64,000 nucleotides of DNA from Thermomicrobium sp. CFH 73360 (GTDB lineage: Bacteria; Chloroflexota; Chloroflexia; Thermomicrobiales; Thermomicrobiaceae). The notes beneath the pieces were generated by a model, which saw only the letters and a list, made by a program, of their open reading frames with translations, did no database searches and was not told the origin of the DNA. The translations under genes and the position numbers were made by a program. Shown here in pieces: positions 41,815 through 50,479 of this stretch (positions are counted from its first letter, which is position 1; every line of letters starts with the position of its first letter). The stretch spans positions 12,498-76,497 of the forward strand of contig NZ_JAMSLS010000004.1 in assembly GCF_023806465.1 (NCBI RefSeq), given 5' to 3'.

Positions 41815-44800
41815 GTGTCACGGCCGTTCGTGCATCTTCACCTCCATACAGAGTTTTCGTTGCTTGACGGATTGGGACGAATTCCGGAGTACGTCGCGCG
41901 TGCACGCAAATTTGGTATGGAACACATTGCTATTTCTGATCACGGCGTACTCTACGGGATCATTGATTGGTACAAGGCAGCTAAGGCCGAGGGGCTTCAC
42001 CCGATCATTGGGATGGAGGCCTATTTCGCTCCACGCACGGTGCAAGATCGTGATAAGACGATCTACCACCTGTTGCTTCTCGCGGAAAACGAACGAGGAT
42101 ACAAGAACCTTTTGAAATTGGCAACGCGCGCGAGCCTGGAGGGCTTCTATTACAAGCCGCGGATTGATCTGGCGATGCTTGCCGATCATGCAGAGGGGTT
42201 GATCGTCACCTCCGCCTGTCTGGGAGGGCCGCTGGCACAGAATCTTCTCGCCGGCGACTGGGACGCGGCACGAGACTGGGCCTATCGGTTACGCGACCTA
42301 TTTGGAACTGACCGGTTCTTTGTTGAGCTACAGGATCACGGATTGCCAGAGCAGCGCCGCGTTAACGCCGAACTTGTCAAGTTGGCTCGCGAACTTGAGC
42401 TTCCCCTCGTCGTGACGAATGATGTGCATTACCTGGACCGAGAAGATGCGGCTATTCAGGATCTGCTTATCTGCATTCAGACGAACTCGACGCTGAGCGA
42501 TCCGAAGCGGATGCGTGTGCAATCGGATCAGCTCTACTTCAAGAGCGCTGAGGAGATGTGGCAACTTTTTGGTGGAGAAGTTCCGGAAGCGCTCTGGAAT
42601 ACCGTCCGCATTGCGGAACGCTGCCAAGTTGAACTTGAGTTTGGGCGCCTCCATCTTCCGGATCCGGGTATTCCTGATGGGATGACAGCGGACGAATATC
42701 TCGCGGGACTCTGCTGGGAAGGAATCCGGCAGCGATACCCGGTCGTGACCGATGAGATTCAGCGGCGTCTCGAGTATGAACTGGATGTCATCCGGCAAAC
42801 AGGGTTCTCAAGTTACATGCTTATTGTCCGTGACTTCGCGGAGTTTGCCAAGGAGCGCGGTATCCTCTATGGGGTTCGTGGCAGTGCTGCAGCGAGCATT
42901 GTCCTGTATGCACTCGGCATCACCGATGTCGATCCGCTCGCCAATCGTCTGGTGTTTGAGCGGTTCCTCAATCCGGAGCGGCGAGAGATGCCGGACATCG
43001 ATATGGACTTTGCCGATGATCGGCGCCACGAGGTGATCGAGTATGTTGCCCGGAAGTACGGACCTGAGCATGTCGCGCAGATCATCACCTTTGGGACGAT
43101 GGGGGCGAAGGCGGCAATCCGCGACGTTGGACGTGCGATGGGTTGGCCACATGCCGAGGTCGATCGGATTGCTCGCCTCATCCCGAATGGGGTCAATATG
43201 ACCCTCGACCGGGCACTGCAGGAGAACCCCGAACTCCGGCAACTCTACGAGAGCGACCCACGGTCGCGGGAACTGATCGACAACGCTCGCAAGTTAGAAG
43301 GAATCGCGCGCCATGCTGGGACGCATGCGGCAGGCGTCGTTATCTCGGCGTCGCCACTCGTTGAGCATGTGCCGTTACAGCGACCGGCTCGTGCGGAGGA
43401 AGGGGCACTACCGACGACCCAGTTTCCGATGGAGACCGTTGCGGAGATTGGTCTCCTGAAGATGGATTTTCTCGGCCTGGCGAATCTGACGATCCTGGCA
43501 GACGCGGTCGAGCTGATTCGCCAGACGCAGGGGATCAACATCGATCTGAAACGGATTCCCATGGACGATCCCCAAACGTTCCAGCTGCTCAGTGAAGGGC
43601 AGACGTTCGGTGTCTTCCAGCTGGAAAGTGCCGGAATGCGGCGCTACATCCGAGAATTGCGCCCAGCGTCAGTGGCCGAGCTTGCAGCGATGATCGCGCT
43701 CTATCGTCCCGGCCCGATGCAACATATCCCCACATACTGCCGGGCGAAGCATGGTTTGGAGCCAATCCAGTATCCGCATCCGGACCTTGCGGAAATTTTG
43801 GACGAGACCTACGGGGTGATTGTTTATCAAGATCAAGTGCTGCTGATCGCGCGCAAGTTCGCCGGCTACACGCTTGGTGAAGCCGACATCATGCGGAAGG
43901 CGATGGGGAAGAAGATCCCCGAGAAGATGCGTGCCGAGCGTGAGCGCTTTATCGCTGGAGCGAAGGCGAATGGATACAGCGAAGCGGATGCTGAGCGGAT
44001 CTTTAACCTGATTGAGCCCTTTGCTGGGTACGCCTTCAATAAGGCGCATGCTACCTGTTATGCGGTCGTCTCCTATCAGACAGCGTATTTGAAGGCGAAT
44101 TACCCAGTGGAGTACATGACGGCCGTCTTGCGGAACGCTCCCAGTCATCCGTCTGGCACGGTGAAGCGAATTGCCGCAGCACTTGCAGAGTGTCAGAAAC
44201 TGGGGATCCCGGTTCTTCAGCCAGACATCAACAAGAGTGAAGCGACCTTCACCGTTGAGACCATGGCAGATGGACGCCGAGGAATCCGGTTTGGGCTTGC
44301 CATGGTGAAGCATGTGGGTGAGGCAGCAATCGAGGCCATCTTGGCCGCCCGAGCGCAGCAGCCCGAGAGACGATTCCAGAGCTTTGAGCACTTCTGTGAA
44401 ACTGTTGACTGGTCGGTGGTGAATCGGCGAGCAGTCGAAAGCCTGATCAAGTGTGGCGCTCTTGATTGTCTTGGTGACCGAAAAATTTTGCTCACGCAGC
44501 TGGACGGCGCCATCCAAGCTGCTCAGGCGCGGCAGAAGGCGCTCAAGCGTGGACAAATGGATCTGTTCTCGGTGGTTGGGGCGGAGCAGCTCGCACCGCT
44601 GCAGTTCGCGCGACCTGATGTTGAGCCACCGGACATTCCCCAGCGGACGCTCTTGGGATGGGAACGGGAACTCCTGGGGGTCTACTTGAGTGCCCACCCC
44701 TTGGATGAGTTTCTGCCGCTTGTCCGCGAGCGGGGGATCGTGCAGATTGCAGAACTCGACGAAGAATCGGTTGGGCAAACTGTGGAACTGCTGGTGCTCG

Positions 44801-45315
44801 TAAGCAGTTTTCGAAAACTCCCGACGCGCACCGGGCGGATCATGGCAGTTCTGCAGGTCGAGGATCGATCCGGCACAATCGAGGTCGTTGTATTCCCTGA
44901 TTTGTTCGAGGCGCATCGCGACCTGATTTCAGACGAAGCTGTCCTAGCGATCCAAGCGAAGGTGGAGGAACGGAACGACGAGCTCCAATTGGTTGCTCAG
45001 GCTATCCAGGATCCCCGCGAGTTCTTCCGGACCATCAGCAGCCCGACACGGATTGTCCATCTGCGATTTCCTGTAAGTACCAATGCGGACCAGGATATCG
45101 CGCGGATGCACGAGTTGCGCGAGCTTTTGGCTCAGTTCCCAGGCGAAGATGAGCTGCGGATTCATCTTCCAGTGGGACATCGTGAGGTCGTCCTGGTGAC
45201 GCGGCTCCGTGTCGATTGGTGCGAAGATTTTGTGCGGGTCCTCGAGTCTGCGTTAGGCCAGGGCGCGGTTTGGATCGAGGAGACGATTGGGAATCGATGG
45301 CGCGATGCGGCGTGA
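41815..45315 (+). CDS. dnaE: DNA polymerase III alpha subunit
   Basis: The main replicative polymerase. The PHP domain begins FVHLHLHTEFSLLDGLGRI, in the form common to DnaE1. The C-family polymerase active site is PDIDMDFADDRRHEVIEYV (catalytic Asp-x-Asp), with GVRGSAAASIVLYALGITDVDP before it and HAGTHAAGVVIS after it. IYRPGPM-type segments (ALYRPGPMQHIP), the HhH and the OB-fold (GRIMAVLQVEDRSGTIEVVVFPDLF) follow. GTG 41815 is preferred (VSRPFVHLHL; GAGGGGGG upstream), giving 1166 residues; ATG 41728 would add 29 poorly conserved residues across a hairpin. The stop lies eight bases from the convergent Mur ligase gene. Confidence 0.95.
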   Translation: MSRPFVHLHLHTEFSLLDGLGRIPEYVARARKFGMEHIAISDHGVLYGIIDWYKAAKAEGLHPIIGMEAYFAPRTVQDRDKTIYHLLLLAENERGYKNLLKLATRASLEGFYYKPRIDLAMLADHAEGLIVTSACLGGPLAQNLLAGDWDAARDWAYRLRDLFGTDRFFVELQDHGLPEQRRVNAELVKLARELELPLVVTNDVHYLDREDAAIQDLLICIQTNSTLSDPKRMRVQSDQLYFKSAEEMWQLFGGEVPEALWNTVRIAERCQVELEFGRLHLPDPGIPDGMTADEYLAGLCWEGIRQRYPVVTDEIQRRLEYELDVIRQTGFSSYMLIVRDFAEFAKERGILYGVRGSAAASIVLYALGITDVDPLANRLVFERFLNPERREMPDIDMDFADDRRHEVIEYVARKYGPEHVAQIITFGTMGAKAAIRDVGRAMGWPHAEVDRIARLIPNGVNMTLDRALQENPELRQLYESDPRSRELIDNARKLEGIARHAGTHAAGVVISASPLVEHVPLQRPARAEEGALPTTQFPMETVAEIGLLKMDFLGLANLTILADAVELIRQTQGINIDLKRIPMDDPQTFQLLSEGQTFGVFQLESAGMRRYIRELRPASVAELAAMIALYRPGPMQHIPTYCRAKHGLEPIQYPHPDLAEILDETYGVIVYQDQVLLIARKFAGYTLGEADIMRKAMGKKIPEKMRAERERFIAGAKANGYSEADAERIFNLIEPFAGYAFNKAHATCYAVVSYQTAYLKANYPVEYMTAVLRNAPSHPSGTVKRIAAALAECQKLGIPVLQPDINKSEATFTVETMADGRRGIRFGLAMVKHVGEAAIEAILAARAQQPERRFQSFEHFCETVDWSVVNRRAVESLIKCGALDCLGDRKILLTQLDGAIQAAQARQKALKRGQMDLFSVVGAEQLAPLQFARPDVEPPDIPQRTLLGWERELLGVYLSAHPLDEFLPLVRERGIVQIAELDEESVGQTVELLVLVSSFRKLPTRTGRIMAVLQVEDRSGTIEVVVFPDLFEAHRDLISDEAVLAIQAKVEERNDELQLVAQAIQDPREFFRTISSPTRIVHLRFPVSTNADQDIARMHELRELLAQFPGEDELRIHLPVGHREVVLVTRLRVDWCEDFVRVLESALGQGAVWIEETIGNRWRDAA

Positions 45316-45323
45316 TCTCTGTG

Positions 45324-46640
45324 TTAAGCGATCTCGAATTCGATCCGCTCAAGTGTCGTAATTGCGTCCAGGGCATTGTCTGCGAGGATCAGGCAGAGAT
45401 CACCGCTGCGCGAGAGACTGAGCGCGTAGCGAAGCGCGTGGGACAGGCTTTGTTGCAGGGCAACGACAGGCGGCATCGGGTTCTGAACGATTCCCTCGCG
45501 AAGCGCATGCAGGCGGTCCTCAGATGCCGCGCCATAAACGATGATGAGGCCACGAATCTTCCCGAGGATTCGACCTACCTCGTGCAACTCCTGAGTGGTG
45601 AGCCAGGGAAAGTCATGGACGATCACGAACGTGTTCCGGGGATTCCTCTGGCGAATACCCCGAATGAGCGGACGCAGCATCCAAGGGTAGCGTGCGCTGT
45701 CGATGAGTACGTCTCGTCCCTGCAACGGAAAGAGGTTGCAGGCCCCTGGTAAGACAGCCGGGTTTGGGAGAAAGGTACGCGCGACCGCACGGATAGTCGT
45801 GAGGGGGACGCCGAGTGCGAGCGCCAGCGCAGCGGCGCACATGACGTTCTGAATCTGGAATGTCAGCGTACCACCCAAGGTGCAGGGTGCATCGCGAGCA
45901 TCCAGAAGCTGAATTTCCGGACCGTTGTCCCATTCCTGGGAATCTACAGGCCGGGCTTCTCCATGGTTTTCAGCTGTGTTGGCTGCAACCAATACCGTGC
46001 TCTTTTCGCTCCGAAGCAAACTCTGAGAAGCTGTACGAGCACCGATCTCCCACAGCGCGCGATTCGCGACAATGGCCCCCTCTTGGCACCAGATGGCCGG
46101 GGCACCAGTCTCGCGACAACGGCGGATCGCCGGGTTTTCTGGATGAAGGCCAAAGAGGACGATTCGGGCATCGGAGCGCTCTGCGAGTTCGAGGACTGCA
46201 GGGTCGTCAGCATTCAGGACGAGGGTGCCCATGGGATGTACTGCTCGAGCCACAATCTCGTGTGCGCGCGCGGCATAGCGCGTCTCCAACGCAAAGAGAC
46301 AACTGTCGTCGTTGCCACAGAGTGTAGTGATCGCCGCATATCCGTAGCTGGCCTCAGGCAGTCCGACCGAGGCGACGACCGGTGCCTCCAGTTCCTGAAT
46401 CGCAAGATCGAGCTCACCCGCCACGAGGGCGCGCACGATTGCTGTCCATGGGTGGAGTTCTCCTTCGAGTAGGTGGCCGTTCATGAATACGCCACTCGTG
46501 CACCATAGACCAGTGGCGAGTTGGCGTGCCCGTGCCATTTGGTAGAGCAGCCAGGCGACCGTCGACTTGCCACGTGTCCCCGTAATGGCAACGAGGGGGA
46601 GCGGACTACGATTGTGATTTAGCTTCCCTGTGTCCTTCAT
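45324..46640 (-). CDS. Mur ligase family protein of unknown specificity
   Basis: A 438-residue protein with the Mur ligase ATP site near the N-terminus (VAITGTRGKSTVAWLLYQMA, about 16-35). The TGTRGKS form is seen in poly-gamma-glutamate synthase PgsB/CapB rather than in MurC-F (GTNGKT). The central domain has TLVLNADDPAVLELAER. The C-terminal part (about 290-438) includes VLPGACNLFPLQGRDVLIDSAR and ILADNALDAI, like the third domain of cyanophycin synthetase or MurT relatives. It could ligate an amino acid or amide to an acidic acceptor, but the substrate is unknown. No glutamine amidotransferase (GatD) partner is adjacent. It ends the glmS-tatD-rdgB-ligase run. Confidence 0.75.
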   Translation of the reverse strand: MKDTGKLNHNRSPLPLVAITGTRGKSTVAWLLYQMARARQLATGLWCTSGVFMNGHLLEGELHPWTAIVRALVAGELDLAIQELEAPVVASVGLPEASYGYAAITTLCGNDDSCLFALETRYAARAHEIVARAVHPMGTLVLNADDPAVLELAERSDARIVLFGLHPENPAIRRCRETGAPAIWCQEGAIVANRALWEIGARTASQSLLRSEKSTVLVAANTAENHGEARPVDSQEWDNGPEIQLLDARDAPCTLGGTLTFQIQNVMCAAALALALGVPLTTIRAVARTFLPNPAVLPGACNLFPLQGRDVLIDSARYPWMLRPLIRGIRQRNPRNTFVIVHDFPWLTTQELHEVGRILGKIRGLIIVYGAASEDRLHALREGIVQNPMPPVVALQQSLSHALRYALSLSRSGDLCLILADNALDAITTLERIEFEIA

Positions 46641-46658
46641 CGTGGGCCCCGTAGATCG

Positions 46659-47297
46659 TCATGACCTACTTTCATCGCTTCTTGACGATTTCTCGATTGA
46701 GCAACTGAACCAGTCCTGTAGGACAAGAAGTGCTCGTTGCAGCGCTTGAGCTCGGTGGCTCCTTTGGTTTTTTTCTTCGGCAGACATTTCGGCGAAGGTG
46801 TGCTCGGAGCCGAGGGGCTGGAAGATCGGATCGTATCCGAAGCCGGATTCCCCCCTTGGCTCCTCAATGATGCGACCTTCGACGACCCCCTCAGCGAGTG
46901 CTTCCCGGCCGTCTGGTGCCACCAATGCAATGACAGCGCGAAAGCGGGCGGTACGTCGTTCCAGCGGGACTCCACGCAGCTCCTTCAAGAGCCGTTGGAT
47001 GTTGTCCCGATCAGTAGCTCCTTCGCCGGCATAGTGCGCTGAATGGACTCCCGGCCGGCCGCCGAGTGCATCGACCTCCAGGCCGGAGTCGTCAGCCAGA
47101 GCAACGAGTCCACTGGATTGTGCAGCTGCCCGAGCTTTGATAAGCGCGTTTTCGGCGAATGTGTCAGCCGTCTCGGGTGGCAGTTTAATACCGAGTTCCC
47201 CAGCGGTGACGGCCTCGAAGCACGAGGGTAGCAGGGCCCGTAACTCACGAATTTTCCCAGGATTTGCAGTCGCGACCACGATGCGGTAAATCGTCAT
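46659..47297 (-). CDS. rdgB: XTP/dITP diphosphatase (RdgB/HAM1)
   Basis: This house-cleaning enzyme hydrolyses non-canonical purine triphosphates such as dITP and XTP. Conserved elements are VVATANPGKIRELRALL (about 7-23, the T/S-x-N-x-x-K motif), ETADTFAENALIKARAAA, ALADDSGLEVDALGGRPGVHSA, and near the end GESGFGYDPIFQP with AEMSAEEKNQRSHRAQAL. The length of 212 residues is normal, with a short polar tail. The ATG overlaps the tatD stop (ATGA). Linked purine-related function with glmS and tatD neighbours is coincidental operon content. Confidence 0.94.
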   Translation of the reverse strand: MTIYRIVVATANPGKIRELRALLPSCFEAVTAGELGIKLPPETADTFAENALIKARAAAQSSGLVALADDSGLEVDALGGRPGVHSAHYAGEGATDRDNIQRLLKELRGVPLERRTARFRAVIALVAPDGREALAEGVVEGRIIEEPRGESGFGYDPIFQPLGSEHTFAEMSAEEKNQRSHRAQALQRALLVLQDWFSCSIEKSSRSDESRS

Positions 47298-48148
47298 TTG
47301 TGGTTCTCCTCACTCCTGGCTTCGGACGCTTTTGCCGTCTTCCCGTCAGCGTCCTGAGGGTACCCTGGAAGCGTAAGTCGAAACAGGTCCTGCGCATTCT
47401 GAGTGGTTTGTGCGGCAACGTTTTCTTCGCTCTCGTCGCGTTCTGCGGCGACGGTTGATAAGACGTAACGCAGAAAGGCTGGTTCATTCCGCTGACCACG
47501 GTGCGGAACCGGCGCGAGGTAGGGCGAATCGGTTTCGAGTAAGAGTCGTTCGCTGGGTATGTCACGGACTGCTTGCCTGAGAGCGCGTGCGTTGCGAAAG
47601 GTCACGATACCACCGATACCAAGGTGGAATCCCAGAGCCACGAAGGCGTGCGCCAATTCTGGCCCACCGGTGAAACAATGCATGACGCCACTGTGCGGCG
47701 GTTCGGAGACTTCTAGCAGCATGAGAAGTTCTTGTTCTGCCTCACGTTGGTGCAGGATAACAGGAAGGTCCAGCTCTCGCGCCAGATCGAGTTGGCGACG
47801 GAAGACGCTCTGCTGTATCTGAGGATCAACGCTCTTCCAATAATAATCCAGACCGATTTCACCAATCGCACGGACGAGTGGGTGCCTCGCGAGTAGGCGT
47901 AGGCGCTGCTCCGTACGATTGTCGAACTGATCTGCTTCGTTCGGGTGAACGCCGAGTGCCACGACCATTCCAGGAGTCGCTTCGGCGAGGGCGAGTGCGC
48001 GTTCCCAATACGGGGGCGAAAAACCGATGAGGACGAAGCCTTGAATGCCAACGGCACGGGCGCGCTCGAGTACGGCTGCCCGGTCGTCGTCGAAAACGGG
48101 GAGGTCGAGGTGACAGTGCGTATCGACCAGGAGCACGCTGCACCTCAC
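47294..48148 (-). CDS. tatD: TatD-family metal-dependent hydrolase
   Basis: A 284-residue TIM-barrel amidohydrolase. Metal ligands are visible as HCHLD (about 11-15), AIGEIGLDYYW (Glu), ILHQREAEQEL (His), GVMHCFTGGPE (His) and LLLETDSPYLAP (final Asp). Family members have deoxyribonuclease activity in several bacteria; here specificity is unknown. The start codon is GTG 48148, which overlaps the glmS stop. The C-terminal extension rich in Ala, Lys and Glu is low in conservation. Confidence 0.93.
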   Translation of the reverse strand: MRCSVLLVDTHCHLDLPVFDDDRAAVLERARAVGIQGFVLIGFSPPYWERALALAEATPGMVVALGVHPNEADQFDNRTEQRLRLLARHPLVRAIGEIGLDYYWKSVDPQIQQSVFRRQLDLARELDLPVILHQREAEQELLMLLEVSEPPHSGVMHCFTGGPELAHAFVALGFHLGIGGIVTFRNARALRQAVRDIPSERLLLETDSPYLAPVPHRGQRNEPAFLRYVLSTVAAERDESEENVAAQTTQNAQDLFRLTLPGYPQDADGKTAKASEARSEENHK

Positions 48149-49959
48149 TTGACGGTGACGCTTTTCGCGAGATTGCGTGGCTTGTCCGGATCAAGGCCAC
48201 GTCGCACAGCGAGTTCGTAGGCGAGGAGTTGTGCTGGGACAATTGCGACGAGGGGGGAGGCATCGCCGACATCGGCGATTGGGATGTGAACGTGAAATGC
48301 TTCGTCGGGTTCCGGCGAAATACCGACGACCCAGCCGCCGCGGCTACGGACTTCCATCGCGCCCGAAAGGATATCCGGTCTCGTCTCATCCAGTGGTGAG
48401 AAAACGAGGCAAGGGCTCCCGTCCTGGATCAGGGCGATGACACCGTGCTTCAGCTCACCACCAGCAAAGCCTTCGGCGTGAATATACGTCACTTCTTTAA
48501 TTTTCAGTGCGGCCTCTAAGGCTGTTGGGTACGAGAGGCCGCGCCCGATCACATAACAGTGTTCGGCATTGACCAGCTGCTCAGCAACTGCCCGGATACG
48601 ATCCAAGGTTGCCGGAGCAAATGCGAGCTCCATACCGTCGATGGCACGCCAGAGCACGTCGATACCAACATGGTCGCTTCCATTGAGGATATGGGCAACG
48701 AGAAGGAGGATCGCCAACTTCGCGGTATATGCCTTGGTAGAGAGCACGCTTTGTTCAGGGCCAGCCGAGAGTGGGACGGTGAAGTCAGCAATCCGGGCAA
48801 CTGTGGAACCGGTGACGTTGACCAGCGCAGCTACTGTTGCGCCGCGCCGCTTGGCTGCTTGAACGGCCTCGATAACGTCAACGGTTTCTCCGCTTTGGGT
48901 AAGCGCAATGACGAGCGATCGGTCGGTGAGGAAATGCTCCTGGTACTTGAACTCGGAAGCAATCACTGCGTTGACGTGGCGGCGAGCGATGCGGGAGAAG
49001 AGATAACTTCCACACAGTGCTGCATACCCGGCCGTGCCGCAGCCGACGAGGAAGGTTCCATATGAGTGCCGGATCAATTCGGCGAGCTGACGGGCACCAT
49101 CAAGTCGTTCGCGTAGGATCCGCTCGATGACATGCGGTTGCTCATGGATCTCCTTAATCAGGTAGTGTGGGAACCCACCCAATGACGTATCAGCGGATCG
49201 AAGCGTGAGCGGTTCCCACTGCGGTTGACGCAATTCCCCGGTGCACCGATCGAACAAGCGCGGTCCTTGTGGGGAAAGCAGTGCGACTTCGTCGTCGCGC
49301 AGGTAATAGATCTGTTCAGCGTGGCCGACGAGTGCCACGGCGTCCGACGAGACAAAGACCCCCTCCGTGCCAATGCCGAGGACAAGCGGCGAGGTGGATT
49401 TGACCGCGACAAGTTGGCGAGACGGAAGATGCAAGACGATAAAAGCATTTAATCCTCGAATTTGGGCGAAAGCCTGGCGAACAGCTTCTACCAAGAGACC
49501 TGGTGATCCGCTGAACGTACTCTCACTCACTCTGCGAGCACGCTGCAGTGAATCTTCTAAGAGGTGTGCGAAGATTTCACTGTCGGTGCTACTGCGAAAG
49601 TGATGACCGGCCTGTTCAAGCGCTTCGCGGAGCGGTCGGTAGTTCTCGATAATGCCGTTGTGAACGATCGCCAGCGTTGCCCTGCAATCAAGATGTGGAT
49701 GTGCATTGTCGTCTGTGACCCCGCCATGGGTAGCCCAGCGTGTATGACCGAGTGCAATCGGTGAGGTCGGCAGTGGTGGTAGTGTTTGCGGGAGACGACC
49801 TGCCTGCTTCAAGACTGCGAGACGTTCGCCAACTGGTTCAGACGTCGCGTAGGCGATGCCCCAAGAGTCGTACCCGCGGTACTCCAGGGTGCGCAACGCG
49901 TCGACTACCAGCGCTACTGGTAGTTCGCGAGTCGAGACGAAGCCAAAGATCCCACACAT
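48145..49959 (-). CDS. glmS: Glutamine--fructose-6-phosphate aminotransferase
   Basis: The first enzyme of UDP-GlcNAc synthesis, making glucosamine-6-phosphate. The N-terminal glutaminase domain starts with Cys after Met (MCGIFGFVSTREL) and holds GHTRWATHGGVTDDNAHPHLDC and HNGIIENYRPLREAL. Two SIS domains follow (FLVGCGTAGYAALCG, ITQSGETVDVIEA and later VIGRGLSYPTALEAALKIKE), and the end is the expected LRGLDPDKPRNLAKSVTVK motif. Residue 605-610 lengths are typical. GAGGGAGG precedes the ATG. No glmS ribozyme was recognised in the 520-base upstream region. Confidence 0.96.
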   Translation of the reverse strand: MCGIFGFVSTRELPVALVVDALRTLEYRGYDSWGIAYATSEPVGERLAVLKQAGRLPQTLPPLPTSPIALGHTRWATHGGVTDDNAHPHLDCRATLAIVHNGIIENYRPLREALEQAGHHFRSSTDSEIFAHLLEDSLQRARRVSESTFSGSPGLLVEAVRQAFAQIRGLNAFIVLHLPSRQLVAVKSTSPLVLGIGTEGVFVSSDAVALVGHAEQIYYLRDDEVALLSPQGPRLFDRCTGELRQPQWEPLTLRSADTSLGGFPHYLIKEIHEQPHVIERILRERLDGARQLAELIRHSYGTFLVGCGTAGYAALCGSYLFSRIARRHVNAVIASEFKYQEHFLTDRSLVIALTQSGETVDVIEAVQAAKRRGATVAALVNVTGSTVARIADFTVPLSAGPEQSVLSTKAYTAKLAILLLVAHILNGSDHVGIDVLWRAIDGMELAFAPATLDRIRAVAEQLVNAEHCYVIGRGLSYPTALEAALKIKEVTYIHAEGFAGGELKHGVIALIQDGSPCLVFSPLDETRPDILSGAMEVRSRGGWVVGISPEPDEAFHVHIPIADVGDASPLVAIVPAQLLAYELAVRRGLDPDKPRNLAKSVTVK

Positions 49960-50358
49960 GCGCAGCGAGACCTCCCTCGGACGTGCGCCGAGAAAAGCGC
50001 AGCCAATAGCAGGCGGGTGCGGGTTCGATCACCGCATCCGCTCGACCGTCTTGTCATTCGTGAGGCGGATATGCTGTCGATGAGTGGTGTCTATGAGCGG
50101 GTGCACCTCGGTGAGCCTTTGTCCCGGCAGTCGCCCGCCGGTTTTGCTCTCACCGTGACGACCGTGCCAGCCGGGAGGCCATCCGCCGAATCTTTCGATC
50201 GAGCCTCCACCTCGTCGACTCGCTCCCTCCACCAGCGAGTCCAGGCGCTACTCCTCCGTACCGACACCCCGCTCATTCCGCCTCCCGAACGCGCTGACTG
50301 TACCATAGTGGAGTGGCGCGCTGCAAGCCGCACGAATCAGGCCTTCTGCGTGCCGCGG
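49960..50358. other. Divergent intergenic region, glmS and purB
   Basis: About 400 bases between two genes transcribed away from each other, without a supported gene. I looked for a glmS ribozyme, a purine riboswitch and a PurR-type palindrome and found nothing recognisable. Several overlapping frames are present but lack ribosome-binding sites. Confidence 0.45.
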
Positions 50359-50364
50359 TATACT
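50359..50364 (+). promoter_or_regulatory. -10 element of the purB operon
   Basis: TATACT lies 115 bases upstream of purB. The sequence at the -35 distance (ATCAGG) is poor, so the promoter may need an activator or the element may be fortuitous. Confidence 0.35.
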
Positions 50365-50479
50365 TTCGATCGGGCGAGTGGAAGCCCGTTACGGACGATA
50401 CGAAGACCGGACTGGGACCCTCATACTGTTTCACACCTCATGTTTGGGTGTTCCCGCGGTCGAACAGGGAAGCGAGAGG

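Noticed and set aside
49960-50479. A glmS ribozyme or purine riboswitch in the divergent glmS-purB region
   Set aside because: No sequence resembling the ribozyme core or the purine aptamer was seen on the appropriate strands.
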